64,000 nt of DNA from positions 310,001 to 374,000 of the forward strand of contig JAGYIQ010000004.1 in the NCBI GenBank assembly GCA_018402565.1, in the 5' to 3' direction. A model generated the notes under the pieces. It ran no database searches. It saw only the letters and a list, made by a program, of their open reading frames with translations, and was not told where the DNA came from. Shown here one piece after another: positions 23,314 through 33,339 of this stretch (the stretch's first letter is position 1; the number at the start of each line of letters is the position of its first letter). The stretch comes from Pirellulaceae bacterium. Lineage in GTDB: Bacteria > Planctomycetota > Planctomycetia > Pirellulales > Pirellulaceae. Both the position numbers and the translations under genes were made by a program.

Positions 23314-25665
23314 ATGCCGCCACGCAATCCTGTCACCCCTCGGGTCAACACCGCTCCCCGCCTCCGCTGCTGCGCTGGGCTGTTCTGCCTCAGTCTGTTC
23401 TGCCTCGGGACGATCGGCCTCTGGGCCCCCGCGCCCGCAGCGGCCCAACTGCCGGACCATTACCAAATCCACACCGATTGGCTGTTGGACCGCAGTCCCT
23501 TCCCAGCCGTCATCACAGTGACGCCGGACAACCGCCAACTGATCTTGGAAAACGGCCTCATCCGTCGCACCCTCGCCCTGCATCCCGACCCGGCCGGAAC
23601 CGGCCTGGCCACCGTCGGCCTGGATAGCCTCATGACCGGCGCGTCGCTCCTGCGAGCCGTCCAGCCCGAAGCCCTGCTGCGAGTCGACGGGCAGGACTTG
23701 ATCATCGGCGGGCTGGCAGGCCAACCCAACCAAGCCTTCCTCACCCCCGAGTGGCAAGCCGCCCTGACGCCGCCTCCCACCGCCTGGCGCTTGGCTGGCT
23801 ACGAAATCGGCGACATTCAACCACGAATGGAGTGGCAACGCCCGCGAAACCACGCCCCCCACGCCACCTGGCCACCCGCCGGCCGACACCTGCGACTGGA
23901 TTTCCTCCCTCCCCAGACCGAACAACCCGCAACCCACTCGGACACAAACCCGACCACAGCCAACGGGCAAACGTCAACGGCTCAACCCCAACCCGAACCC
24001 CAACTTCCACCCCAACTGCAAGTCTCCGTCCACTACGAGATCTACGATGGGCTGCCGCTGCTGAGCAAGTGGCTGACGGTTCGCAACGCCGGTGAGAACA
24101 CTTGCACCATCGAGCGGTTCACGGCCGAACGTCTGGCGGTCGTCGAGCACAGCAACCCGGTCGAGGACCGCCCCGGCGTCCCGCTACCCGCCCCCACGGT
24201 GCTGCATGTGGAGACCGACCAAGCCTTCGGTGGCTTCAACTTTGAGCAAGCCAATCGACACGCCGTCCGCTGGTTGCCCGACCCGACCTTCGACACGCAA
24301 GTCAATTATCTAAAGAATATGCCCTGCCTGTTGGAGGTGTCCCCCGCGCGCGGCCCCGCCCAACGCTTGGAGCCCGGCCAAACCTTCGAGTCGTTTCGCG
24401 TCTTCAGTTTGGTGTACGACAGCGAGGACCGCGAGCGACGCGGCTTGGCCCTGCGACAAATGTACCGCGTGCTCGCACCTTGGGTCACCGAGAACCCGCT
24501 GATGATGCACCTCCGCACAGCCGATCCGACCGCCGTCCGCCAAGCACTGCAACAGTGCCACGACGTGGGCTTCGAGATGCTGATCCTGTCCTTCGGCTCC
24601 GGCTTCAACATCGAGAACAACGACCCGGCCTACGTCGCCCAGTGGCAGTCGCTGGCGGCCGAGGCCCGCGAGCTGGGGATCGAGATCGGCGGCTACTCGC
24701 TGCTCTCCAGTCGTCAGATCGGCAACGGCCAAGACGTGGTCAGCCCGCCCGGCGAGAGCCCGGCGCATGGGCACTGTCCGGCCCTGACCAGTCCCTGGGG
24801 CCAGGCTTACTTCGCCCAACTCCGCAGCTTCCTGCAACGCACCGGCTTTTCACTCCTGGAGCACGACGGATCGTACCCCGGCGATTGGGACGTCACGCCT
24901 CGCCCACCCCTGCAATACGGCTTGGAGGATTCTCAATGGGCCCAGTGGCAAGTCATCAGCGACTTCTACCGCGATTGCCGCGCCCAGGGCATCTACCTGA
25001 ATGTACCCGACTATTATTACCTGACCGGCTCGAACAAGTGTGGCATGGGCTACCGCGAGGTCAATTGGTCGCTGCCCCGCGCCCAACAGCTGATCCACAC
25101 CCGGCAGAATATCTTCGACGGCACCTGGACCAAGACCCCCTCCATGGGCTGGATGTTCGTCCCGCTGACCGAGTACCACGGCGGGGGAGCCGCAGCCACC
25201 ATCGAACCGCTCTCCGAGCATCTGGAGCACTACCGCCTGATGCTCCTGGCCAATCTGTCAGCGGGCGTGCAAGCCTGTTACCGCGGCCCGCGCCTGTACG
25301 ACGCACCCGCCACGCGGGACATGGTCCGCGACGTCGTCGCTTGGTACAAGTCGCACCGCGATATCCTGGAGAGCGATGTGATCCACCTCCGCCGCGCCGA
25401 TGCTCGCGATTGGGATGGGCTGCTGCATGTCAACCCACAACTCCCCGAACGCGGACTGCTCAGCCTGTTCAACCCCCTGCCCGAGCCGATCTCGCGCGAG
25501 ATCTGGGTGCCACTCTACTACACGGGCCTGTCCGATCGAGTCGCCGTCAGCGTGGAGGGCGGCCCAGCGACCGTCCTGCCACTGGACCCGCGCCAACGCG
25601 TCAAGCTGACCGTGACACTGCCCGCCAACGGTTTCCAGTCAATCGTGTTCCGCCCAGCCGACTGA
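23314..25665 (+). CDS. Secreted glycoside hydrolase, clan-D-like (alpha-galactosidase type)
   Basis: 783 residues. The N-terminal hydrophobic segment (LFCLSLFCLGTIGLWAPAPAAAQ) is a signal peptide. Residues ~50-370 look like a beta-sandwich; ~385-680 look like a TIM barrel, with FEMLILSFGSGFN and a FSLLEHDGSYPGDWD block in the position where clan-D enzymes carry the nucleophile Asp (LxxDG). C-terminal ~80 residues resemble a beta domain. An Ala/Gln/Pro/Thr-rich linker sits near 210-230. Assignment as GH27/36-like is inference from the barrel pattern; the sugar is unknown. It begins about 100 bp after the MBL gene. Confidence 0.6.
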   Translation: MPPRNPVTPRVNTAPRLRCCAGLFCLSLFCLGTIGLWAPAPAAAQLPDHYQIHTDWLLDRSPFPAVITVTPDNRQLILENGLIRRTLALHPDPAGTGLATVGLDSLMTGASLLRAVQPEALLRVDGQDLIIGGLAGQPNQAFLTPEWQAALTPPPTAWRLAGYEIGDIQPRMEWQRPRNHAPHATWPPAGRHLRLDFLPPQTEQPATHSDTNPTTANGQTSTAQPQPEPQLPPQLQVSVHYEIYDGLPLLSKWLTVRNAGENTCTIERFTAERLAVVEHSNPVEDRPGVPLPAPTVLHVETDQAFGGFNFEQANRHAVRWLPDPTFDTQVNYLKNMPCLLEVSPARGPAQRLEPGQTFESFRVFSLVYDSEDRERRGLALRQMYRVLAPWVTENPLMMHLRTADPTAVRQALQQCHDVGFEMLILSFGSGFNIENNDPAYVAQWQSLAAEARELGIEIGGYSLLSSRQIGNGQDVVSPPGESPAHGHCPALTSPWGQAYFAQLRSFLQRTGFSLLEHDGSYPGDWDVTPRPPLQYGLEDSQWAQWQVISDFYRDCRAQGIYLNVPDYYYLTGSNKCGMGYREVNWSLPRAQQLIHTRQNIFDGTWTKTPSMGWMFVPLTEYHGGGAAATIEPLSEHLEHYRLMLLANLSAGVQACYRGPRLYDAPATRDMVRDVVAWYKSHRDILESDVIHLRRADARDWDGLLHVNPQLPERGLLSLFNPLPEPISREIWVPLYYTGLSDRVAVSVEGGPATVLPLDPRQRVKLTVTLPANGFQSIVFRPAD

Positions 25666-25775
25666 ACCGACGCGGGCTGCTGGTTGTCGGCTGGGGTACT
25701 TTCCGGGTAAAATCCGGTGGCAATGGGCTCGTCACTCGACGGGCACTCGGTTTTCTCGCGGAGTAGGTCCTTTTC

Positions 25776-26579
25776 ATGTTACAGCGGCGGCCCATTTTCC
25801 CCCACGTCATCGAGGTCAACCACCAATTGGAGCAGGTCCTGGGCTGCAACGTGTATCTGGTGTTCGACCAAGACGAATGGATCTTGATCGACATCGGCTA
25901 CGAAGAGACCACCCCCGAAATCCTGGAGATGGTCCGGCAACTGGACTTCCCCTTCCAACGCTGCAAGACACTGGTGGCCACGCACGCCGACGTCGATCAT
26001 ATCCAAGGCTTGGCCAAGGCCAAGTCAATCCTTAAAACGACTGTCTCGGCCCATCCCTTGGCAGCCGCCAGTCTCTCGGTGGGCGATCGACTCAAGACAT
26101 TTGCGTTGATCGAGGCCCAGGGGATCGACTTGGAGATGCCGCCGGTCGAGGTCGAAACGCTGCTCAACGATGGCGACATCTTGACCGTCGGCGACCTGCA
26201 ATTGGAAGTTTGGCTGACTCCCGGTCACACCGACAGCCAACTCAGCTTCCGCCTCGGAGACCTGCTGTTCAGCGGCGACAACATCTACCGAGACGGCTGT
26301 GTTGGTGCAATCGATGCCCACCACGGCAGCGACCTATTGAAGTTCATCGGCTCGCTCAAACGGATTCAAGCGTCGGATGTGAAGTGGCTCCTGCCCAGCC
26401 ATGGGCCCGTGTTCCGCAAGGACGATGCGCTGCTGCAGGCCGCCATCGAGCGACTGGAGCGATACTGCCATCGAGCGGACTTCGGCACCTGCGCCATCGA
26501 TTGGCCCTTGATGGACCAATTTGAAGACGAGATCGCCCGTGGGGTCATGCCGGGCGACGACCCGGCCGAGCGTCCATGA
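25776..26579 (+). CDS. MBL-fold hydrolase (glyoxalase II-like)
   Basis: 267 residues. The metal motif is THADVDHIQGL; the second position His of canonical HxHxDH is replaced by Asp (HxDxDH), a variation seen in some MBL proteins. Downstream LTPGHTDSQLSFRLGDLLFSGDNIY supplies further ligands (GHT and Asp), and a late LPSHGPVF His closes the set. Its stop overlaps the start of the ThrE-type gene by four bases (ATGA), so these genes are translationally coupled. Substrate unknown; thiolester or other small hydrolase by family. Confidence 0.82.
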   Translation: MLQRRPIFPHVIEVNHQLEQVLGCNVYLVFDQDEWILIDIGYEETTPEILEMVRQLDFPFQRCKTLVATHADVDHIQGLAKAKSILKTTVSAHPLAAASLSVGDRLKTFALIEAQGIDLEMPPVEVETLLNDGDILTVGDLQLEVWLTPGHTDSQLSFRLGDLLFSGDNIYRDGCVGAIDAHHGSDLLKFIGSLKRIQASDVKWLLPSHGPVFRKDDALLQAAIERLERYCHRADFGTCAIDWPLMDQFEDEIARGVMPGDDPAERP

Positions 26580-27925
26580 CCCCAATCGATTCGGATCCCT
26601 CGGCAGTGGGAACGGCAGCGGGCTCCGGCCCGGTCGCTGCTCCCGTTTCTGCCCCGGTCGCTGCTCCCGTTTCTGCCCCGGTTTCGCCGGCGAATTGGTT
26701 GGTGGAAAACCAAATCGCCGAGCAGTTCGTGGCGGAATTGGCCAAGGCGTTGCACCAGAACGGGATGGCGGTCGACGAATTGGAGCAGAACCTGCTGCAG
26801 TTGGCCCAGCAATTGCGGTTGGAGGTCAGTGTCTTCGCCACACCCACGTCGATTTTTTTCTCTTTTGGGCAAGCGGACCAGTACCGAACGTTGTTGCTAC
26901 GAGTGACGCCGGCGGACATCGACTTGGGCAAGCTGAATGACTTGCAGGCCCTGCAACGCGAGTTGGTCGAGGGTCGGTTGACGCTCCGCGAGGCGCGGGC
27001 TCGACTGCCGCAGCTGTTGCAACAGCCGCCACGGTTCGGCTTTTGGGTCTCCAGTTTTGCGTTTGCTTGGGCCAGTGGTGCGGCGACGCTGCTGTTCGGT
27101 GGTGGCCGGAACGAGTGGCTGGTGACGCTGCTCATCGGCTGGGGCTTGGGCTGCTTCGGCGAAATGCTGGGGCGTTGGCCACGCATGGTTCGCACCTACG
27201 CCCCGTTGAGTGCCCTGACCGCCGCCTTGCTGCCGTACTTCGTCGGCCTGGTCCTGCAACCGCTGTCGATTGAGATCGTGACCTTGGGATCGTTGGTGGT
27301 CCTCTTGCCCGGCCTGACCTTGACGATCGCCATCAACGAGTTGGCGACGCAGAACTTAGCGGCCGGCTCGGCCCGCTTGTTCGGTGGTTTGGTCCTGCTG
27401 ATGACCTTGGGCTTTGGCGTGGCGCTGGGCAGTAGCCTGGGCCAGCAATTGACAACGACTCCGGCGGGTGTCGCCCCCGTGCCGCTGAATCAAGCCTTTT
27501 GGTACTTGGCCATCACGACCGCGCCCGCCGCCTTCGCCATCTTGTTTCGGGCCCAAGGGCGCGACATCTTGCCGATTACGTTGACGTGTTTGACCGGCTT
27601 TGCCATCACGCAACAAGCCACCGGGCTGGTGTTGCCCGTCGTGTCCGGCGCCGTCGGATCGTTCACCGTCGGCCTGTTGGGCTCGATCTATGCCCGTTGG
27701 ACCAACCGGTCGTCCTCCACACTGGCGGTGCCGGGTCTGATATTTTTGGTGCCCGGCAGCATCGGCTTCCGCAGCATCCAGAACCTGTTGGTCAACGATG
27801 TCGAGTCCGCCGTCCGCGGGGCATTTGATATGTTCATGGTCGCCATCAGCCTGGTGTCGGGGCTGTTGGTGGCCTATTCCCTGTTGCCCGCCACCAGTCA
27901 ATTTCGTCGGGAGGAAACGCCATGA
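26576..27925 (+). CDS. Threonine/serine exporter family (ThrE) membrane protein
   Basis: 449 residues. N-terminal half is the DUF1212-type cytoplasmic/membrane domain ([42 protein letters not shown] segment), followed by about ten hydrophobic segments including [20 protein letters not shown] and [15 protein letters not shown], matching the fused two-domain ThrE arrangement. The first 40 residues carry an Ala/Pro/Val/Ser repeat made of two 24-base units (about 26630-26690), which is unusual and probably disordered. It is the middle gene of an overlapping trio with the MBL hydrolase and the inositol oxygenase. Substrate inferred from family only. Confidence 0.85.
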   Translation: MTPIDSDPSAVGTAAGSGPVAAPVSAPVAAPVSAPVSPANWLVENQIAEQFVAELAKALHQNGMAVDELEQNLLQLAQQLRLEVSVFATPTSIFFSFGQADQYRTLLLRVTPADIDLGKLNDLQALQRELVEGRLTLREARARLPQLLQQPPRFGFWVSSFAFAWASGAATLLFGGGRNEWLVTLLIGWGLGCFGEMLGRWPRMVRTYAPLSALTAALLPYFVGLVLQPLSIEIVTLGSLVVLLPGLTLTIAINELATQNLAAGSARLFGGLVLLMTLGFGVALGSSLGQQLTTTPAGVAPVPLNQAFWYLAITTAPAAFAILFRAQGRDILPITLTCLTGFAITQQATGLVLPVVSGAVGSFTVGLLGSIYARWTNRSSSTLAVPGLIFLVPGSIGFRSIQNLLVNDVESAVRGAFDMFMVAISLVSGLLVAYSLLPATSQFRREETP

Positions 27926-28809
27926 GTCAAGATCGTGCTGCCGGGGATGGGCCATTGGACAACTTGGAACAGTGGGAGGACGACCTGCGCGATCGGTATC
28001 CCGAAGACGTCTCCGCCTTGACGCAGGGCAGCAGCAAATCCGCCGAAGCATTTCGCGACTACACCACCCAGGTCAAGCCGGCGGTCCGCGAGTTCTACCG
28101 GCTGAACCACCGGCATCAGAGTTTGGAGTTCGTCCAGCAGAAGCGGCAGCAGTACTTGTCGCTCGACAAGCGAAAAATGGGCCTGTGGGACGGGCTGGAA
28201 TTCCTCAACACGCTGATCGACGACAGCGATCCGGACACCAGTTTGCCGCAGATCGAGCATCTGTTGCAGACGGCCGAAGCGATTCGTCGCGACGGGCATC
28301 CGCGTTGGTTTGTGTTGACGGGGTTGATTCACGACTTCGGCAAGGTCCTGTGCTTGTTTGGCGAGCCGCAATGGGCCGTGGTGGGCGACACGTTTCCGGT
28401 TGGCTGTCGCTATTCTGAGAGAGTGGTCTTTTCTGAATTTTTCCGCGACAACCCCGACGATCAGGTACCGGAGTACCAAACGGAAGCGGGGATTTATCGT
28501 CCGGGCTGTGGCTTGGACAACGTATTGATGTCCTGGGGTCACGACGAGTACATGTACCAGGTGGTCAAGAACTATTTGCCAATGGAGGCGTTGTACATGA
28601 TTCGCTACCACTCGTGTTACGCGATCCATCGCGAGGGAGCCTACGCGCATTTGCTGGACGATCAGGACCGACATTACCTGGACTATGTGCGGCAGTTCAA
28701 CCCGTACGACCTCTACACCAAGGCGGCCGACCGCCCCCAAATCGCTGATCTAAGAGCTTACTACGAAGACCTCTGGAGCGAGTTCTTACCCGACCAACTG
28801 GCCTTTTAG
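27922..28809 (+). CDS. myo-Inositol oxygenase (MIOX) family protein
   Basis: 295 residues, close to the ~285 of animal and plant MIOX, a family that is uncommon in bacteria. It would cleave myo-inositol to D-glucuronate with a di-iron centre. The HD-domain ligands are all visible in order: [14 protein letters not shown] (His), LIHDFGK (His-Asp), [12 protein letters not shown] (His), [10 protein letters not shown] (His) and [13 protein letters not shown] (Asp). Substrate-loop residues such as [18 protein letters not shown] match the family. The ATG overlaps the ThrE-type stop (ATGA). No other inositol or glucuronate genes are in view, so whether the enzyme works in catabolism is open. Confidence 0.9.
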   Translation: MSQDRAAGDGPLDNLEQWEDDLRDRYPEDVSALTQGSSKSAEAFRDYTTQVKPAVREFYRLNHRHQSLEFVQQKRQQYLSLDKRKMGLWDGLEFLNTLIDDSDPDTSLPQIEHLLQTAEAIRRDGHPRWFVLTGLIHDFGKVLCLFGEPQWAVVGDTFPVGCRYSERVVFSEFFRDNPDDQVPEYQTEAGIYRPGCGLDNVLMSWGHDEYMYQVVKNYLPMEALYMIRYHSCYAIHREGAYAHLLDDQDRHYLDYVRQFNPYDLYTKAADRPQIADLRAYYEDLWSEFLPDQLAF

Positions 28810-29418
28810 CCTCCTCGCTCGCCACCCGCCTGCATCAGCCAACGCCATCATGCTTGCAACCAAGCTCGTCCCTGCAATCGTACTCATCCCAGCAATCGTG
28901 CTCGTCCCTGCAATCGTGCTCATCCCAGCAATCGTGCTCGTCCCTGCAAGTCAAGACCTCATTTTGAGATAGTTACGGGTAGGCTTTTACATACCAGTGG
29001 CGGCCGTTTGTTGAAATGTTTTCAAAACGTCTTGGTATGTCAGCGATGTCGATCGGTAGTGGTGTGTTACATCAGTTCGAGCGTAGGCCACGTGAATCAG
29101 CGAATTGTTCGCTCGGCGAGTTCTCTGAAATGGCTGCAAGCTTTTGCCTCGAGTGTCCCTGCGGAGCGGCATAGGTTTCAATATGCCGTTTGCTCGACGC
29201 GGGCACTAAATTGGCTTCATCGAAGATTGCTTTCAGAACCGATGCTCAGGAACGCCTTGAAACTCGTTTGGTAGCTCACCCGGTAGGCGGCTCAATGCAC
29301 GAGACGAAGGTCATTCCTAAACAAATCGGCTGGTTCAACCGTGGGTTAGCTCTAGGGCTCCTTATTCATGATTGGTGCTGCGGGACGGTGCCGTAGACAT
29401 GACTCGTTGTCGCGCCTA
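28810..29418. other. Intergenic, 18-bp repeats then unrecognised DNA
   Basis: From about 28863 to 28952 an 18-base unit alternates between CTCGTCCCTGCAATCGTG and CTCATCCCAGCAATCGTG, five copies in all (36-base dimer period). The remainder, about 28960-29418, shows no gene; short frames on both strands have no recognisable domain. It may include the end of the neighbouring IS110-type element, which lacks terminal inverted repeats and so cannot be delimited here. Confidence 0.5.
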
Positions 29419-30744
29419 TTAGGGTGGTCGCCGACGTCGTCGGCGAGGCTTGTCCAAAGGGCGCCCAGGGAATACCTTTTCAGGATCAAATTCCACGTCA
29501 TGTACACGTGTGTACCACAACGCACGAGCTAGCTTTCGGGTCAGTGCGTTAATTCCTTTCATCTTACGATGTTCGGAATTGGGACTTTGCTGTTGCCCAC
29601 TTTCTCGAACCTCGTATACCAAGTCGCAATTGCCGGATCGTTCACCATACGCAATGCCCAGTAAAACAGGTATTTGCGTGCTAATCTGGAACCGCGTTTG
29701 GTGATTGCTCGCTGCCCCTGTCGTTGGCCGCTACTGAGCTCCTTGAGATTCAAGCCCATTGCTTTGAGGAAAGCACCGCTACTATCGTAGTTCTTGGGAT
29801 CACCAACGGTCGATAACACCATTGCCAATGTAGTTGCGCCAAGGAACGAGAGCATCGACGCCATGTCGGCATCGTCGTGCAAGATCGCTTCTAGTCGTTT
29901 TTCGCACTGTTCGACTTCCCGCCTGGCGTCGTAAACCTGTTCGGCGACTTCCTTGTACCATTCGGCTTCCTCGGCATTCGGCGGAACTCCCTCGGTACAT
30001 TTGGCCGAATCAATCAGATCGGAGATCCTCTCTTTCGTCAAACGATTACGACTCCAGGTGCGGAGCTTTTCGCGAACGTCTGGATCCGCAGCCACCTCTT
30101 GAGGGCTTCCGTATTCACTCAGAAGTCTGAGCGCGGTCCAGGTCGTTAAACTGAGAAGGCCACTCAATTCTGGCCAATGCTTGGCGGTCAACGCTTCGAG
30201 TCGACCACCCCAGCACTGGGCTTGCCGGCTGAATGCCTCCAAGCGACTAGTCTGATGGGCAATCTTTTGCTCTTGCTCAGTCGGTGCTTGGTACGGCCAG
30301 GGTGCCTTTGCCATACGCGGCGAGTTCCGCAATAATTGCTGCATCTTTGCCGTCGTGCTGACTGGGCACGCCATCAAAGATTTCTTTGTAGTCGCTGGCG
30401 GCTTTGCCGCTGATCCGCTGAACCGTGAGACCGGCTACCGTCAACGCTCGACGGACTGCCTCTCCGTAGGTCCCGGTGGATTCCATACCCACGCACAGGT
30501 CCCCACACGTCTCATGGACCATCACGAGCAGGTCGACTAATTTTGAGATCTCACCAGGGTTTTCGACGCTCCAGGGCGATTCGAACGACTCGTCCGGCCA
30601 CCGAATGACCACAACGATTTCGCGCTTCCCAATGTCCAGGCCTCACCCGGGGCAGCTATTGGGATATTTCTGGCTGAGGGCCAACAACAGGTCCGAATTG
30701 ACCTTCTTGACGGCCGTTCGACGATAGGTTCTTCTAGTACTCAT
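29419..30744 (-). pseudogene. IS110-family transposase, inactivated
   Basis: A nearly full-length DEDD transposase reads from ATG 30744 to 29419, but only across frames. N-terminus MSTRRTYRRTAVKKVNS is followed by an in-frame TGA (30643-30645), then GLDIGKREIVVV with the first catalytic Asp. VGMESTGTYGEAV and HDGKDAAIIAEL carry further acidic residues in the same frame. A one-base shift near 30305 moves into APWPYQAPTEQEQ and the C-terminal part with YDSSGAFLKAMGLNLKE (the Ser-containing block). A second one-base shift near 29570 returns to the first frame for INALTRKLARALWYTRVHD. With one stop and two indels the gene is almost certainly dead. Confidence 0.88.
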
Positions 30745-31416
30745 GGGGATGACCTCCGATTTGCTGGGTTAACTTGGTTGCCTACCAAGTAAAAATAACA
30801 CCAGCTTTGAGGCATCCCCTGTTTTTTTTGGGAACGCCGAGTCTCCGTTATAGCCAACTCGTGCTCGTAATCGTAATCGAATCGAATCCTGCTGCAGCAA
30901 GCCAGGCATTTTGATTCTTGCCACTTGCGTGCTTTTCGATTTCTTTTTTTGCAACATACCACGTTGAATGTTCATCGCGTGAAAGACAGCGAAGCAGTTC
31001 AACAGAAAGACTGCCAGGCAGTCCAACAGCGCACTCCAGGGTCATTGCCCTAACAACCCCACAAAGAAGGCCCGTTGCCCCTCGGCCACACCGGCCCACC
31101 ATCCGGGCTCGTCCCGGTGGAGGCATGACTGACAGGCTACAGGCTACCAGCCCACCCCCCAATAATCAAAAAGAAGGCCCGTTGCCCCTTGGTCACACCG
31201 CCCCCGTCGGCTTCACCCCAGCGGGGCATGACGAGCAGCGTACCAGCCTCCCCCAATAATCAAAAGAAGGCTCTTTGCCCCTTGGTCACACCGCCACCGT
31301 GCGGCTTCATGCCGGCGGGGCGAAGATTGACGCGGCTACCAGCCCACCCCAATAATCCAAAGAAGGCACCGTTTGCCCCTTGGCCACATCGGCCCCGTCG
31401 GCTTCATGCCATTGGT
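30745..31416. repeat. Reverse-orientation ~96-bp repeat units and IS110 upstream region
   Basis: The ~100 bases above the IS110 pseudogene (30745-30850) include CCTACCAAGTAAAAATAACA and a hexamer-like GTGCTCGTAATCGTAATCG. From about 31047 to 31416 there are four tandem units of the island's ~96-bp repeat, in reverse orientation, each with the core CCCCAATAATCAAAAAGAAG, then GCCC..TTGCCCCTTGGTCACACCG. The fourth unit is cut by the IS4-type element just after GGCTTCATGCC. Frames through these units are repeat artefacts; no gene is called. Confidence 0.65.
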
Positions 31417-32774
31417 ATCTACACAACTACCCCGAATTAAAGAGCGCAATAGGTAGTGAAATTTCTTTGGCCATTTGCTTGAGGGAGTCGATATCAATCT
31501 TCTCCAGAATGGACATCATCGAAAGATATGACCAGAGGCCTGCCAGCAGCGCCGGCTGTAAATGGACGTGATCTTTTTGTTTGACGACCGCTGAGGCTCA
31601 TGAGCAGTTTCTTAAATTCGTTCGTCTTCGGCTCATTGGTTGCCATCAAGTGCCAGACAGTCACCATGGCCATTGATGCAACCAGTATCCGCCGGAAAAT
31701 CGCTTCCGCAGTTTCTTGTTGCCAATCCTCTATTTGAGTGCCGTTAGACTTTAACAGTTTGAAATAGGTCTCGATTTTCCACCGCCAGTAATAGCAGTTG
31801 GCGAGCATTTTAGCGTCCGCCCACTCGGTAGGAACATTCGACAATAAGTACCACTGTGCCAGGACTTGCTTTTGATCGTCAATAAGTCGTGTCAACACCA
31901 GACGTACGGGCAACGGAACTCCGGGGACATCCGTTCGGACCTTTTTCACGCTCTTTCGAGCAGGGCGATACAAGGTGACCTCCGCCTCAGAAATCTCCAT
32001 ATCAACCGGACGGTTATTGTGTAACACCGTTCCTACCGATTGAAATCCGCCCTGGTCCTGTAGTTGACGACGGACGTCGCTTAGCTTGACTTTCTTGTCT
32101 TGATACAGCACTCGCCGATCATCGCCACGAACGAGAAACTTATGCCCCGCTTCCGTCCAATCGCGATAGTGCCCTACGGAATCTGCTTCACGATCGATTA
32201 CATGGACAATCGGCTTGTCTAAATTCCAACTGGCGGACGCGTTCATCGTAGCCATGACCTGATCGGTGTGCCCCGCAACTTCCACCTTGCCACGCGTACT
32301 GAGCATCCCCGCGGCTGTCTTGAGGTGCATTTCCAGGGGAGCGATTGGCAAGCCATCGTCTGGATTAATAGCCAAAGCACACGCCAGATCGTAGCCAACA
32401 TCACTAGAACTAGACAATTCTGCCAGGTCCTCTCGACTCTTGTGCCCGGGGTAGCTGAGCTTGCTCCAGTCATGGGCCAGCAGCACAAATGGGGCTGAGA
32501 TCGAAGTACACGCGGTTCTAGCGAAATCCTGTAGCGGAACGACAAGTTCTCCAAAGGTGACGCGGTCATTATTCAAAAAACGCCAAGTCGCCTGCGTGGC
32601 AGCGAAAGACGTTTTTAAATTACCGTCAGGTAGACCACTGACGCCAGCTGCTAGCGGTGACGCTACCCGCATGTGACACCTCACCATTAGTTCCCAACGA
32701 CTGGAAAGTCGCTTGTCTTTCAGCTTGATCTGGATCATGCCGAGTGTATAGCAAAAGTCGCGATTTGTGTAGAT
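31417..32774 (-). mobile_element. IS4-family insertion sequence, copy 1 (1358 bp)
   Basis: Ends were fixed by comparing the two copies. Left end ATCTACACAACTACCCCG and right end (read inward) ATCTACACAAATCGCGAC form short inverted repeats of about 10 bases. It carries one transposase gene. No direct target duplication flanks it: left flank GCCATTGGT is instead the reverse complement of the right flank ACCAATGGC. The copy at 36295-37652 differs by only two bases noticed by eye (positions 32633 and 32645 region). Confidence 0.85.
31494..32738 (-). CDS. IS4-family transposase (copy 1)
   Basis: 414 residues. The DDE triad is visible: LLAHDWSKLSYPGH (first Asp), VIDREADSVGHY (second Asp) and YYWRWKIETYFKLLKSNG, which matches the IS4-family YREK signature Y-x2-R-x3-E-x6-K. 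Domain layout (N-terminal RWELMVRCHMRVASPLAAG with TWRFLNNDRV) resembles the IS50/Tn5-like subgroups. The frame is complete with no interruption, so the gene may be active. The protein is identical to that of copy 2. Confidence 0.92.
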   Translation of the reverse strand: MIQIKLKDKRLSSRWELMVRCHMRVASPLAAGVSGLPDGNLKTSFAATQATWRFLNNDRVTFGELVVPLQDFARTACTSISAPFVLLAHDWSKLSYPGHKSREDLAELSSSSDVGYDLACALAINPDDGLPIAPLEMHLKTAAGMLSTRGKVEVAGHTDQVMATMNASASWNLDKPIVHVIDREADSVGHYRDWTEAGHKFLVRGDDRRVLYQDKKVKLSDVRRQLQDQGGFQSVGTVLHNNRPVDMEISEAEVTLYRPARKSVKKVRTDVPGVPLPVRLVLTRLIDDQKQVLAQWYLLSNVPTEWADAKMLANCYYWRWKIETYFKLLKSNGTQIEDWQQETAEAIFRRILVASMAMVTVWHLMATNEPKTNEFKKLLMSLSGRQTKRSRPFTAGAAGRPLVISFDDVHSGED

Positions 32775-33339
32775 ACCAATGGCTTGAAGCCGACGGTGGC
32801 GGTGTGACCAAGGGGTGGAGTGCCTTCTTTTTGATTATTGGGGGGTGGGCGTGGTAGCCGTCAGTCATCGCCCCGCCGGCATGAAGCCGACGGTGGCGAT
32901 GTGGCCAAGGGGCGACGGGCAAAAAAGGTTGAATGGCGCGTCTCCGAGGGGGCTCGGTGATTTCGAGAAACTAACTTCGCCCGTCGCGAACTGCTAGAGC
33001 TGCCTAGAAGTTGCAGCTTGACACCCTTGAGGGACCTTGAGCGTACCTTGAGCCCAGCTTGTCGGTGTCGTTCTCAAGGGCGCCCGAAGTATTAGACCTC
33101 GTAATTTGCTGGCCGAAATGCAGCGGACCACTGCTGTGACATTCGGTTTTGGGGAGCAAATGCAAAAGCGATCAAGCTCGCCCTCGGTTGCGACAGATCA
33201 TAGGTGCATCCCGCCTTGGTTGTCGGAATGCGGGTTTTTGTCCCTCGGTAATCCGATTTCGCTTGCTTCTGACCCAGCCGGCGGGGTAAACTAGGGGTGG
33301 CGGTGGATTTCTCGCCGTGACTTATCCGAGGGCCTTCGA
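32775..33339. repeat. Cassette flank A, copy 1
   Basis: No gene seen. It begins with about 1.7 plus-orientation units of the ~96-bp repeat (32775-32935), then ~400 bp of unique-looking sequence leading into the RHS core. The same block follows the second IS4 copy (37653-38218) with roughly 90-95% identity by eye. It may be the remains of the upstream part of a longer RHS gene, although no RHS repeats could be recognised. Confidence 0.6.
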
